Assembly (NCBI RefSeq): GCF_002632485.1
Contig: NZ_NIBU01000009.1
Span: forward strand, 58,826-122,825
Direction of reading: 5' to 3'
Source of the DNA: Xenorhabdus innexi
GTDB lineage: Bacteria; Pseudomonadota; Gammaproteobacteria; Enterobacterales; Enterobacteriaceae
Length of the DNA stretch: 64,000 bases
Shown one piece after another: positions 35,504-46,108 of this stretch. Within the stretch, counting starts at the first letter, position 1. Each line of letters begins with the position of its first letter. The position numbers and the translations under genes are program-made. The notes beneath the pieces were generated by a model, which had not been told where the DNA came from, searched no databases, and saw only the letters and a list, made by a program, of their open reading frames with translations.

Positions 35504-38500
35504 TTACCCGGTAATTTTTGCGTGCATCTCTTGTACAGAAATAACCTGTTCAGTCGGGTCAGCACTGAGTGCCATGGTAGTCGCGAAACCGCCATTCAGA
35601 GTTGTGTCGTAATGCACTTTATATTGCAGTGCGCTGCGACGAAGTAGTTTTGAATCTTCAATCGCCTGACGACCAGCGGTGGTATTGACGATGTAGTCAT
35701 ATTCACCGTTTTTGATTCTGTCCTGAATATGCGGACGACCTTCATGAACTTTGTTCACCAGACGTGGGTTAATTCCTGCTTCACCCAATACAACGGCAGT
35801 GCCGTGAGTTGCATCCAGTTCAAAGCCCTGCTTAACTAACTGAGCCGCCAAATCAACAACACGCTCTTTATCGCCTTCACGTACTGACAATAATGCGCGA
35901 CCTTTTTTACCCATGATAGAGTTGCTGCCCAGCATTGCTTTGGAGAAAGCCTCAGCAAAGGTACGGCCGACACCCATAACTTCACCGGTAGAGCGCATTT
36001 CTGGCCCCAGAAGCGGATCAACTCCCGGGAATTTATTGAATGGCAGTACCACTTCTTTCACGGAGTAATAAGGCGGGATGATTTCTTTGGTAACACCCTG
36101 TGACTGCAAAGATTGCCCAGCCATGACGCGTGCAGCCACTTTTGCCAGTGGCAGACCGGTTGCTTTGGAAACGAATGGTACTGTACGAGCTGCACGTGGG
36201 TTCACTTCGATCAGATAGACTTCGTTGTTTTTCACAGCAAACTGAACGTTCATCAAGCCACGGACACGTAATTCAAAGGCCAGCTTTTCAACCTGATTAC
36301 GCATAACATCCTGAATTTCCTTGCTTAACGTATAGGCAGGCAAGGAGCAGGCAGAGTCACCAGAGTGAACACCTGCTTGTTCAATATGTTCCATGATACC
36401 GCCAATCAGGACGCGTTCTCCGTCACAGATAGCATCCACATCGACTTCAACTGCATCATCAAGGAAGCGATCCAGCAGAACCGGCGCATCGTTAGAAACA
36501 CTTACTGCGGTTTGGAAATAGCGACGCAGATCAGATTCGTCGTATACAATTTCCATTGCACGACCGCCCAGTACATAGGAAGGGCGAACGACCAGCGGAT
36601 AGCCCAGATTGTTACCTTTTTCTATCGCCTGTTCGATAGTTGTCACAGTCGCATTGGCTGGTTGTTTCAGGCCAAGACGGTTTACCGCTTGCTGGAAACG
36701 TTCACGGTCTTCTGCACGGTCAATAGCATCCGGACTGGTGCCGATAATGGGTACGCCAGCAGCTTCCAGTTCGCGTGCCAGTTTTAGCGGAGTCTGGCCA
36801 CCATACTGAACGATCACTCCTTTTGGCTGTTCAACGCGTACAATTTCCAGTACGTCTTCCAGTGTTACCGGCTCAAAATAAAGGCGGTCGGAAGTGTCAT
36901 AATCTGTTGAAACAGTTTCAGGGTTACAGTTAACCATGATAGTTTCGTAACCGTCTTCGCGTAGCGCCAGTGCTGCATGTACGCAGCAATAATCGAATTC
37001 AATACCCTGACCGATACGGTTCGGGCCACCACCCAATACCATGATTTTCGGTTTATCACTGTTCGGGTTAGCTTCGCACTCATCCTCATAAGTGGAATAC
37101 ATGTAGGCAGTATCAGTTGAAAACTCTGCCGCACAGGTATCCACACGTTTGTAAACCGGATACAGGTTGTAATCATGACGCAGTTTACGGATTTCTTTTT
37201 CGGATACACCCGCCAATTTTGCCAGACGTGCATCAGCAAAACCTTTACGTTTAAGCTGGCGCAGGAAACCGGCAGTCAGGCCGTTGATGCCTTGCTCTGT
37301 AACCATATCCTCCAGACGTACCAGCTCTTCAATTTGAACTAAGAACCAGCGATCAATATTGGTCAGGTTGAAGATACCATCAACGGACATACCCGCACGG
37401 AATGCGTCGGCAACGAACCAGATACGTTCAGCACCGGCATCTTTCAGTTCACTGCGGATTTTGGTCAGGGATTGCGCATCATCCAGATTGACTTTCGGGT
37501 CGAAACCCGTTGCGCCGACTTCCAGACCACGCAGTGCTTTTTGCAGGGATTCCTGGAAAGTACGACCAATCGCCATAACTTCACCGACAGACTTCATCTG
37601 AGTGGTCAGGCGGTCATTACTGCCAACAAATTTTTCGAAGTTAAAACGAGGGATCTTCGTGACGACATAGTCAATTGATGGTTCGAAAGAAGCCGGAGTG
37701 AGACCACCGGTGATATCGTTCATCAGTTCGTCAAGGGTGTAGCCAACAGCCAGTTTTGCCGCGATTTTAGCAATAGGGAAGCCAGTCGCTTTAGAAGCCA
37801 GAGCAGATGAACGGGATACACGCGGGTTCATCTCAATGACAATCAGGCGACCATTTTTAGGATTCACGGCAAACTGTACGTTTGAGCCACCTGTCTCCAC
37901 ACCAATTTCACGCAGTACTGCCATCGAGGCATTACGCATGATTTGATATTCTTTATCAGTCAGCGTCTGGGCTGGTGCGACAGTAATGGAGTCACCGGTA
38001 TGGATACCCATCGGGTCAAAGTTTTCAATGGAGCAGACGATGATGCAGTTGTCATTTTTGTCACGAACAACTTCCATTTCATACTCTTTCCAGCCAATCA
38101 GAGATTCATCGATCAACAGTTCATTGGTAGGAGAGAGATCCAGACCGCGTTCGCAGATTTCTTCAAACTCTTCGCGGTTATACGCGATACCACCGCCGGT
38201 TCCGCCCATGGTGAAAGAAGGACGGATGATACAAGGGAAGCCTACGTCTTCAGCGACTGCCAGAGCTTCTTCCATGGTATGAGCGATGCCGGAACGTGCG
38301 GTATCCAGACCGATTTTTTTCATCGCTTTATCAAAACGCTGACGATCTTCTGCTTTATCAATAGCATCAGCGGTTGCACCAATCATGGTGACACCGAATT
38401 CCTGCAATACGCCCTGACGTTCCAGTTCCAGTGCGCAGTTGAGTGCTGTTTGCCCGCCCATTGTTGGCAGGACGGCATCCGGACGCTCTTTTTCAATAAT

Positions 38501-38728
38501 TTTGCGTACAACTTCCCAGTGAATCGGCTCGATGTAAGTTGCATCAGCCATTTCCGGATCGGTCATGATAGTTGCCGGATTCGAGTTCACCAGTATGACG
38601 CGGTAGCCTTCTTCTCTCAGTGCCTTACAAGCCTGCGCCCCTGAGTAGTCAAATTCACATGCCTGACCGATAACAATCGGACCTGCACCCAAGATCAGGA
38701 TACTTTTAATATCAGTACGTTTTGCCAT
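35504..38728 (-). CDS. carB: Carbamoyl-phosphate synthase large subunit
   Basis: CarB makes carbamoyl phosphate from ammonia (from CarA), bicarbonate and two ATP, feeding arginine and pyrimidine synthesis. The 1074-residue protein (E. coli 1073) follows the E. coli sequence through both ATP-grasp halves, the oligomerisation domain and the C-terminal allosteric domain ([10 protein letters not shown] region near the end). The start [16 protein letters not shown] is conserved. It lies 17 bases after carA in a carAB operon. Confidence 0.98.
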   Translation of the reverse strand: MAKRTDIKSILILGAGPIVIGQACEFDYSGAQACKALREEGYRVILVNSNPATIMTDPEMADATYIEPIHWEVVRKIIEKERPDAVLPTMGGQTALNCALELERQGVLQEFGVTMIGATADAIDKAEDRQRFDKAMKKIGLDTARSGIAHTMEEALAVAEDVGFPCIIRPSFTMGGTGGGIAYNREEFEEICERGLDLSPTNELLIDESLIGWKEYEMEVVRDKNDNCIIVCSIENFDPMGIHTGDSITVAPAQTLTDKEYQIMRNASMAVLREIGVETGGSNVQFAVNPKNGRLIVIEMNPRVSRSSALASKATGFPIAKIAAKLAVGYTLDELMNDITGGLTPASFEPSIDYVVTKIPRFNFEKFVGSNDRLTTQMKSVGEVMAIGRTFQESLQKALRGLEVGATGFDPKVNLDDAQSLTKIRSELKDAGAERIWFVADAFRAGMSVDGIFNLTNIDRWFLVQIEELVRLEDMVTEQGINGLTAGFLRQLKRKGFADARLAKLAGVSEKEIRKLRHDYNLYPVYKRVDTCAAEFSTDTAYMYSTYEDECEANPNSDKPKIMVLGGGPNRIGQGIEFDYCCVHAALALREDGYETIMVNCNPETVSTDYDTSDRLYFEPVTLEDVLEIVRVEQPKGVIVQYGGQTPLKLARELEAAGVPIIGTSPDAIDRAEDRERFQQAVNRLGLKQPANATVTTIEQAIEKGNNLGYPLVVRPSYVLGGRAMEIVYDESDLRRYFQTAVSVSNDAPVLLDRFLDDAVEVDVDAICDGERVLIGGIMEHIEQAGVHSGDSACSLPAYTLSKEIQDVMRNQVEKLAFELRVRGLMNVQFAVKNNEVYLIEVNPRAARTVPFVSKATGLPLAKVAARVMAGQSLQSQGVTKEIIPPYYSVKEVVLPFNKFPGVDPLLGPEMRSTGEVMGVGRTFAEAFSKAMLGSNSIMGKKGRALLSVREGDKERVVDLAAQLVKQGFELDATHGTAVVLGEAGINPRLVNKVHEGRPHIQDRIKNGEYDYIVNTTAGRQAIEDSKLLRRSALQYKVHYDTTLNGGFATTMALSADPTEQVISVQEMHAKITG

Positions 38729-38745
38729 TTTCGTTTTTCTCCTGA

Positions 38746-39906
38746 TTATTTGGTGTTCTGAGCGTTTTGCTGACGATGCTGTTCAATCAATGCAATAAAA
38801 TGGTCGAACAGAGAAGCGGCTTCATGCGGACCAGGGCTGGCTTCAGGATGCCCCTGAAAACTGAATGCAGGTTTGTCAGTACGGTGGATACCTTGCAGAG
38901 TGCCGTCAAAGAGTGATTTATGGGTTACACGCAAATTTGCTGGTAATGAACTTTCATCAACGGCAAATCCGTGGTTTTGAGCAGTAATCATAACGACATT
39001 GCGATCTAAGTCTTTAACAGGATGGTTGCCGCCGTGGTGACCAAATTTCATTTTGACGGTTTTTGCACCACTTGCCAGAGCCAGTAACTGATGCCCCAGA
39101 CAGATACCAAATACAGGAATGTCAGTATTCAGGAAGGTTTTAATGGCTTCAATAGCATAGTCGCACGGTTCTGGATCACCGGGACCATTGGAAAGGAAAA
39201 TGCCATCTGGTGCCATTTTCAGTACTTCATCCGCAGGTGTTTTGGCTGGTACGACAGTCACGCGGCAGCCGCGATCCACCAGCATACGCAGGATGTTACG
39301 TTTTACACCAAAATCATAAGCAACAATATGGTATGGCAATTCTTGTTCTTTGCGAGCTTCAGGCAGCTCTTCTGCCAGTGTCCAGCTCCCCTGTAACCAC
39401 TGATAAGGCTGTGCCGTGGTTACTTCTTTCGCCAAATCCATACCTTTCAGGCCGGGAAATGCTTTCGCTTTTTCAAGTGCAATTTGAGCATCCGCTTCAT
39501 TGCCAGCAATGATACAACCGTTTTGTGCGCCTTTTTCACGTAACAGACGGGTCAGTTTACGTGTATCAATATCAGCAATAGCAACAATGTTATGTTTTTT
39601 CAGATAATCAGACAGGTTGTTTTCACTGCGGTAGTTGCTGGTGATTAGCGGTAAATCGCGGATTACTAAGCCTTGGGCCTGAATGGCGGGAGATTCTTCA
39701 TCAGCAGTATTAATGCCGACATTTCCAATATGAGGATAGGTGAGAGTAACAATTTGGCGGGAATAGGAAGGGTCGGTAAGTATTTCTTGATATCCGGTCA
39801 TTGAGGTATTGAAGACCACTTCTCCAACAGCCACACCTTCTGCACCTATGGCGCGACCGTGAAATTGGGTTCCATCTTCCAGAACCAATATAGCTGACTT
39901 AATCAA
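38746..39906 (-). CDS. carA: Carbamoyl-phosphate synthase small subunit (glutaminase)
   Basis: CarA is the glutamine amidotransferase subunit. The TTG at 39906, after GGAGGG, gives 386 residues starting (M)[14 protein letters not shown], as in E. coli where carA also starts with TTG; the open frame extends 12 codons further but without similarity. The class I glutaminase catalytic Cys lies in FGICLGHQL and the His and Glu in GHPEASPG. It is the first gene of carAB. Confidence 0.97.
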   Translation of the reverse strand: MIKSAILVLEDGTQFHGRAIGAEGVAVGEVVFNTSMTGYQEILTDPSYSRQIVTLTYPHIGNVGINTADEESPAIQAQGLVIRDLPLITSNYRSENNLSDYLKKHNIVAIADIDTRKLTRLLREKGAQNGCIIAGNEADAQIALEKAKAFPGLKGMDLAKEVTTAQPYQWLQGSWTLAEELPEARKEQELPYHIVAYDFGVKRNILRMLVDRGCRVTVVPAKTPADEVLKMAPDGIFLSNGPGDPEPCDYAIEAIKTFLNTDIPVFGICLGHQLLALASGAKTVKMKFGHHGGNHPVKDLDRNVVMITAQNHGFAVDESSLPANLRVTHKSLFDGTLQGIHRTDKPAFSFQGHPEASPGPHEAASLFDHFIALIEQHRQQNAQNTK

Positions 39907-40343
39907 AACGCCCTCCAGGAATGAATAACAACTCGCACTCAATGCATATTAATTCAGAATAAATCCTTTAGATCAATGCCAATCATGTTCTTGGTCGAAA
40001 TTTTGGCAAATTGGGCGCATTCTAATGACGGGAATGGGACTTGTCTACAAAAAATCCCTTTTTTATTGTTTTTTTTGCGAGGCTCAATCCAACATTGATG
40101 AAATATGCCTGAAAATTATAAGTAAAGTCCGATTATATGCTCGATTAATGTGAAATTAAATTTTAAAGCTGAAAAAACCATGCTGCTTTCAGTGATTATG
40201 GGAGAAAAGATGATAAAAATGAGAATTTAAGATATAAAAGTAGTGATAATTTGGTTTTTGAGTTTTATTTTTATGTTAATCATGTAATTGCGTTGTCATC
40301 TGAAAATAATAACGCAATTACAATGAATTACGTATCAACAGAA
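39907..40343. other. carAB upstream region
   Basis: No gene is seen between carA and dapB. Tandem ArgR-like boxes lie close to carA. The rest, up to the dapB stop, is AT-rich and presumably holds the distal, pyrimidine-responsive promoter seen in E. coli. I did not find a clear PurR box or terminator. Confidence 0.5.
39920..39958 (-). promoter_or_regulatory. Tandem ARG boxes upstream of carAB
   Basis: Read on the minus strand, 39958-39941 is TCTGAATTAATATGCATT, one mismatch from the ARG box consensus. A weaker box (two or three mismatches) at 39937-39920 follows after 3 bases. Two boxes 3 bp apart is the standard ArgR hexamer operator, and E. coli carP2 has the same arrangement. Confidence 0.6.
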
Positions 40344-41228
<885 letters not shown>

Positions 41229-41334
41229 TTAACTGGCAATAGCTGGCTGTGCCAGACTTAGAGGGATACCATTAGGAAAACAGCGATCAGGCGGACAGTT
41301 ATAAAAAATGCTAAAGTGTGCATCTTACATATAG

Positions 41335-42318
41335 CTATTCACCGGCTTCAGGCAATTCATAATGGCAGATATGTTTATCCCTGACTGACTTTTCATCCTC
41401 GGCGTGTTCCTGACGAAGACATTCGGCAAGAAATTCGATAAAGACACTGAGTTTTGCGGGTAAGTGCCGTGTTGGTGGATAAAGTATCCACAATTCACCG
41501 GTATAATTAGCCTTAAAACTCCAGTCAGGCAGAACCTGAACCAATCGCCCCTGCTGCAAGGCATGTCTGGCGGTAAAATAGGGCAGGCTGCTGATACCAA
41601 TGTTTTTGAGTGCTGCATCAAGTCGTACTCCCGTATGATTGGCGGCATAACGACCCTGAATATTGACGGTGGCAATTTTACTGCCCTGACTGAACTTCCA
41701 GCGTGAATCGCCGGGTTCTTCACCAAGATAGATGCAGCTGTGAGTTTTCAGATCGTGGGGATGTTGGGGTATTCCGTGTTCTGCAAGGTATTCCGGTGTG
41801 GCACATAGCATATGCCAAATCTTCAGTAATCGTCGCCCCATCAGACCCGGAGGAGGCTGATCGGTGATCCGGATGGCAAGGTCAACTTCATCATCTATTA
41901 AATCCACATACCGATCATCAAGCCGTAAGCTGATATCAACTTTGGGATAGCGAGTAAGGAAAGCCGGTATATGAGGATGAATGACAAAACGTCCGACTGC
42001 TTTCGGTACGCTCACCCGGACCATTCCCTGCGGTTCATGATTAAAGTTTCCTGATATAGACATGACAGCCTGAGCTGAATTTATCATGCTCAGACAATTT
42101 TCATAAACCTGCTGTCCACCCTCACTTAAACGAAGTTTGCGAGTTGTTCTCTGTAACAGTCGGATTCCGAGGGCTTTTTCCAGTCTGGTTACAGAACGGC
42201 TTATGGCAGAAGGTGTCGCAGCTAGCTGGCGTGCCGTTTCAGAAAAACTTCCTGTTTCAACGACTTTGGCGAAAATGGCCATTTCCCGCATCAGGTTTAT
42301 TGTGTTATTTGTGCTCAT
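41335..42318 (-). CDS. LysR-family transcriptional regulator
   Basis: The 327-residue protein has an N-terminal winged helix-turn-helix (about residues 10-68, FSETARQLAATPSAISRSVTRLE) and a substrate-binding domain. The motif QRTTRKLRLSEGG places it in the CrgA/AaeR-like LysR group. The C-terminus extends 20-25 residues past the usual end. It is divergent from a LysE/RhtB exporter gene across 92 bases that contain a perfect palindrome, so it probably controls that exporter and itself. Confidence 0.85.
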   Translation of the reverse strand: MSTNNTINLMREMAIFAKVVETGSFSETARQLAATPSAISRSVTRLEKALGIRLLQRTTRKLRLSEGGQQVYENCLSMINSAQAVMSISGNFNHEPQGMVRVSVPKAVGRFVIHPHIPAFLTRYPKVDISLRLDDRYVDLIDDEVDLAIRITDQPPPGLMGRRLLKIWHMLCATPEYLAEHGIPQHPHDLKTHSCIYLGEEPGDSRWKFSQGSKIATVNIQGRYAANHTGVRLDAALKNIGISSLPYFTARHALQQGRLVQVLPDWSFKANYTGELWILYPPTRHLPAKLSVFIEFLAECLRQEHAEDEKSVRDKHICHYELPEAGE

Positions 42319-42338
42319 AAGTCAAAAGTTATTTGATT

Positions 42339-42357
42339 TTGGGATGGATTATCCCAA
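42339..42357. promoter_or_regulatory. Palindromic operator candidate between LysR and LysE genes
   Basis: TTGGGAT-GGATT-ATCCCAA is a perfect 7-5-7 dyad of 19 bp in the 92-bp divergent space. Length and position suit a LysR-type operator. Confidence 0.55.
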
Positions 42358-42410
42358 CTGAGTTTATTTAATACAATCAGGATATTCTGCTTATACAAAG
42401 AGTATTAAAT

Positions 42411-43049
42411 ATGCTTTCTAACTATCTACATGAATTTCTGGGGCTTGCACTAATCCATTTTCTGGCTGTCGTGGCGCCGGGGCCTGATTTTGCTGTGACT
42501 ATCAGGCAAAGTATACGTTTTGGTCGCTGGGTTGGGATCTGTACTGCTATTGGTATTGGGGCAGGGATATCAGTTCATGTCATTTATACATTAATTGGGG
42601 TTGGTGCTTTAATCCACTCGACGCCTTGGTTGATGACAGCCGCGAAAATAATGGGTGGTGTATATATTTGTTATCTGGGAATTCAATTTATCAGAAGTAA
42701 ACCGGAACAGGCTGATTTTGTTCTTTCACATGACGCACCAGTGCAGCAACAAAGTCTGCAAAGGGCCTTTTTTACCGGATTTATGACAAATGCTACCAAT
42801 CCTAAAGCAACTCTGTTTTTTCTGGCTGTCTTTACAACCGTAGTGAGTACAACGACGCCGTTATCTGTTCAGGTTTTTTATGGTGTCTGGATGTGTATAG
42901 TAAATGCGGTATGGTTTATTCTGGTTAGCTGGCTTTTTTCCAATCCTTTAATTCGAATGAAATTTATTCGGATGGGATATTGGTTTGAACGTGGAATTGG
43001 CATAATTCTGATTGGTTTTGCTGCTCGCCTTGTGTTTCTGACGGTATAA
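42411..43049 (+). CDS. LysE/RhtB-family amino-acid exporter
   Basis: This 212-residue inner-membrane protein has about six hydrophobic segments and the N-terminal family motif VVAPGPDFAVTIRQSIRFGR. The short hydrophilic loop in the middle and the TNATNPKA segment are typical of RhtB-type exporters of homoserine, threonine or similar compounds. Substrate unknown. It is divergent from the LysR gene. The GNAT-like array begins 175 bases downstream. Confidence 0.88.
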   Translation: MLSNYLHEFLGLALIHFLAVVAPGPDFAVTIRQSIRFGRWVGICTAIGIGAGISVHVIYTLIGVGALIHSTPWLMTAAKIMGGVYICYLGIQFIRSKPEQADFVLSHDAPVQQQSLQRAFFTGFMTNATNPKATLFFLAVFTTVVSTTTPLSVQVFYGVWMCIVNAVWFILVSWLFSNPLIRMKFIRMGYWFERGIGIILIGFAARLVFLTV

Positions 43050-43224
43050 CAGGAATTGACTCAGTACAGTAATGGAGTATTATAATTTAATCTGGAAATG
43101 GGTTTCTCTTATAAAGATTATTTATTTTTGTTATATAACTTAGTTGATTAATTTTATATGTTAAATTTTTTAATATAAAAAATAAAAATAACTAATTGTA
43201 TTTATATGATAAAAGGATAATAAC

Positions 43225-43809
43225 ATGTTTGGTTCAAGAAATTGCAATTTTGATATTGAAGTTAAGGAAGTTACTTCAGAAGAAGCATCAATAGCATTGA
43301 AAAGAATACTGGAAACGTTAGATTGTAGCTGGGAATGCTCTGAGCCTCTATATTCACCTAGATTTGATAATGAGCAAATAGCATGGAATCATAGATATAA
43401 CGATACAAGAAAGATACTCAGGTTTCTCAAGAATAATACAGGCTCTAGCAGTAACAGAAGTAATGAGTTGAATAAAAATATATTTTTAATTGCTTATTTC
43501 AGAGGTGTTCCTATAGGTGCTTCATTGTTGTGTCGGGAGCGTAATGACTCACTTAAAGTTCGCTTCTTGGCAACACATCAGGGTATTCGAGGGTGCGGAG
43601 CATTATTGATTGAAAGTGCGGTAAATAAATCAAAACAGATGGGTATGGAGGGAAAATTAGAGCTTGCTCCATTAAAAAGAGCTGAAGGGGCATATATGAA
43701 TATGGGATTTATTGGGAACGGGGAATATATGGTGTTACGCCCTAACGAAAGTAGTGAACAATGGATGTGGAATGAAGAAAAACAATGTTATAAATATAAG
43801 CTTAAATGA
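43225..43809 (+). CDS. GNAT-like paralogue 1 of a five-gene array
   Basis: This 194-residue protein is the first and shortest copy. It starts after AAAGGATAA. Its N-terminus (MFGSRNCNFD) lacks most of the short N-terminal segment of the other copies. It shares their core: the Gln-x-x-Trp-x-x-Arg-Tyr helix (51-58), YFRGVPIGA (91-99), a beta strand FLATHQG, and the loop R122-G-C-G125-A-L-L, which aligns with the GNAT acetyl-CoA loop but has Leu where GNATs usually have Gly or Ala. The C-terminus YKYKLK lacks the Cys of the others. The gene is very AT-rich. Acetyl transfer is inferred; the substrate is unknown. Confidence 0.65.
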   Translation: MFGSRNCNFDIEVKEVTSEEASIALKRILETLDCSWECSEPLYSPRFDNEQIAWNHRYNDTRKILRFLKNNTGSSSNRSNELNKNIFLIAYFRGVPIGASLLCRERNDSLKVRFLATHQGIRGCGALLIESAVNKSKQMGMEGKLELAPLKRAEGAYMNMGFIGNGEYMVLRPNESSEQWMWNEEKQCYKYKLK

Positions 43810-43899
43810 AAATTAAATCTATCGTATAAAAAATATTTTACATAAATGGCAACTGTTGATTAAGTGTTTATATTAAATAATACAATAAAGGAAATGAGG

Positions 43900-44586
43900 A
43901 TGAATAGATCAAAATCTCTCTGTATTAATAGATTTACTCAGCAGGGTTCTTTAACTCGTAGTCAATCTCTTCCATCATTGGATTCAGTATCACGGTTATC
44001 TGTTGACGCAAAACATTATATTAAAATTAAGGAGGTTAACCCAAAAGAGGCTTTTAATGAATTAGTGCTTATTGAAAGGAATATACATAATTATGATCAT
44101 GGAGTTGATGCCATTGGGCAGCTTGATGAAGAGCAGGGTAAATGGTACGATAGATATGATCAAGCATTTAATATAAGTTCTTCTATTTTGTTTCAGATAA
44201 AGTATTGTTTGCAAAAAATGGAAACGAATACGACTAGAGAATTAAAAACGTTTTTTTTTGTTGCTTATTTCAGATTCGTACCTATAGGTGCGTTAATGTT
44301 ATCTCTGGAAGAAGAAAGTGAAATTCCTGAGGTTTCTTTATTGGCTACTCATCCCGGTATCCGGGGTTGTGGTATTTTATTAATCGAAGAGGCAGTAAAG
44401 AGATCACAACAATTAGGTATAGCAGGAAAGCTCAGACTCTATGCTCTAGCTGGTGCTGAACCAGCATATATTAAGATGGGTTTTGTTTTGTCAGCTAGTG
44501 GGGATATGAAGTTGAATCCCGCTGAGACTAGTAATAAATGGAAGTGGAGTGAAAAAGAACAGTGCTATAAATTCCTTTATTGTTAA
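43900..44586 (+). CDS. GNAT-like paralogue 2 of a five-gene array
   Basis: The product is 228 residues from ATG 43900; the open frame extends upstream but paralogue alignment and AAGGAAA spacing support 43900. It starts MNRSKSLCINR and has GSLTRSQSL at residues 16-24, both conserved in copies 3-5. The core has LDEEQ-x-x-Trp-x-x-Arg-Tyr (75-86), VAYFRFVPIGA (121-131) and RGCG (155-158). It ends YKFLYC with a C-terminal Cys. There is no signal peptide or membrane segment. It lies 90 bases after copy 1. Function unknown; fold inferred from the RGxG loop. Confidence 0.62.
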   Translation: MNRSKSLCINRFTQQGSLTRSQSLPSLDSVSRLSVDAKHYIKIKEVNPKEAFNELVLIERNIHNYDHGVDAIGQLDEEQGKWYDRYDQAFNISSSILFQIKYCLQKMETNTTRELKTFFFVAYFRFVPIGALMLSLEEESEIPEVSLLATHPGIRGCGILLIEEAVKRSQQLGIAGKLRLYALAGAEPAYIKMGFVLSASGDMKLNPAETSNKWKWSEKEQCYKFLYC

Positions 44587-44709
44587 TTATATTTAATATT
44601 AACTCTTATTGTAATGTGATTTTATCAAGATATTCATAACCAAGAAGAAAGGGTGATTCTTAACTCAAGGTATTATAAATTATATTTTTATTATAGAGGT
44701 ACTAATGGT

Positions 44710-45399
44710 ATGTTCAGATCTAAATCTTTTTATATAAACAGGCCTAAGAAATCTAAGTTTTTATCTCGATATAAGTCTAGTCCGAATATATACATAGCAT
44801 CCGTTGATATGAAAGCATCTATCATAATCAAAGAGGTCGGCCCAGAAGAAACATTCAGAGCAATGGGAATAATGGAAAACGAAACTATGGCTGAAGACTG
44901 GTACGATTTTGATTTACATCAACTTGATGAAGAACAAAGAAGTTGGAGTGCGAGATATTCTCAATCGTCTGAAGTTCTTAGTTATATCGCGAGGAATGCA
45001 AAACTTGAATCTCTGCCATCGGTGTATGGAAATGCTAATCCATCGGGAAGAAATCAGTTCTTTTTTGTTGCTTATTTCAGGGGAGTACCTATCGGGGCTT
45101 TACAATTATTAGTGTATGGTAAAGATGAAGATCAGTTACCTGAAGTTTATTTTTTGGCAACGCATTGTGGCATTCGGGGATGCGGGGTTTTATTGATGGA
45201 GTATGCAGTAAATAAATCACAGCAATTAGGAAGGAAAGGGAAATTAAAGCTTACTCCATATGATAGAGCCAGGTCTGCTTATATGGGGATGGGGTTTATT
45301 GTTAATAAAGATAATAAGTTGGAATTACATCCTGATGAAAATAATGATAGATGGATATGGAATGAAAACACTCAGAGTTATAAATTTAGGTCTTGTTAA
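44710..45399 (+). CDS. GNAT-like paralogue 3 of a five-gene array
   Basis: The product is 229 residues from ATG 44710, chosen by alignment to the siblings (MFRSKSFYINR); GAGG lies 11 bases before it. The N-terminal segment has KFLSRYKSS at residues 16-24. The core has LDEEQ-x-x-Trp-x-x-Arg-Tyr (72-83), FVAYFRGVPIGA (119-130) and RGCG (156-159). It ends YKFRSC. The stretch coding AVNKSQQLG is almost identical at the DNA level to copy 4, which suggests recent duplication or gene conversion. Function unknown. Confidence 0.62.
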   Translation: MFRSKSFYINRPKKSKFLSRYKSSPNIYIASVDMKASIIIKEVGPEETFRAMGIMENETMAEDWYDFDLHQLDEEQRSWSARYSQSSEVLSYIARNAKLESLPSVYGNANPSGRNQFFFVAYFRGVPIGALQLLVYGKDEDQLPEVYFLATHCGIRGCGVLLMEYAVNKSQQLGRKGKLKLTPYDRARSAYMGMGFIVNKDNKLELHPDENNDRWIWNENTQSYKFRSC

Positions 45400-45429
45400 A
45401 CTTTATTTTTAATAAGGATGATTAATAAT

Positions 45430-46080
45430 ATGTTTAGATTGAAATTTTTTAATACTCATCGCCCTGTAAACCCGAGTTCTTTAACCAGAGCGGAGTCTTT
45501 TTCAAAACCAATTAATATCAGATATTCTATAGTAATCAGGGAAGTCAGTATACCTGAAGCATTAAGCGCAACGAACATAGTAAAAAAGAATATGGCTAAT
45601 GACTGGCTTGGTTCCCATTCTTCTGATTCACTTGATGCCGAACAACAAAGATGGCATGAGAGATATAGTGAGGCTCTCGATATGTTTGATAACATCATTG
45701 AAGATACAGAAGGTTACATTAATAATCCAGAAAATGCGAACAAAGCCAAAAATATATTTTTTGTCGCTTATTTAAATGGTACTCCTGTAGGTACTCTAGG
45801 GCTATCAATGAATCATAAAACCCCTAAAATTATCTCTTTGGCAACGCATTGCGGTATTAGAGGCTGTGGGGTTTTATTGGTTGAGTATGCAGTAAATAAA
45901 TCACAACAATTAGGAAAGAAAGGGAAATTAAAACTTCAACCGTTTGATAAAGCCAGACTAGCGTATACGAATATGGGTTTTATGCAAGATGACGGAAATT
46001 TAAAGTTAAATCCGGCTAAAAGAACTGATAAATGGATATGGGATGAAAGTAGTAAACGATATAAATATATATTTTGTTAG
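45430..46080 (+). CDS. GNAT-like paralogue 4 of a five-gene array
   Basis: The product is 216 residues from ATG 45430, aligned with siblings (MFRLKFFNTHR); AAGGA lies about 12 bases upstream and an ATG at 45418 is too close to it. The N-terminal segment has SSLTRAESF at residues 16-24. The core has LDAEQ-x-x-Trp-x-x-Arg-Tyr (68-79), FVAYLNGTPVGT (111-122) and RGCG (144-147). It ends YKYIFC. It follows copy 3 by 30 bases, so the two are probably co-transcribed. Function unknown. Confidence 0.62.
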   Translation: MFRLKFFNTHRPVNPSSLTRAESFSKPINIRYSIVIREVSIPEALSATNIVKKNMANDWLGSHSSDSLDAEQQRWHERYSEALDMFDNIIEDTEGYINNPENANKAKNIFFVAYLNGTPVGTLGLSMNHKTPKIISLATHCGIRGCGVLLVEYAVNKSQQLGKKGKLKLQPFDKARLAYTNMGFMQDDGNLKLNPAKRTDKWIWDESSKRYKYIFC

Positions 46081-46108
46081 GTTTCATCTATAGCAAAGGT
46101 AATCTTTA

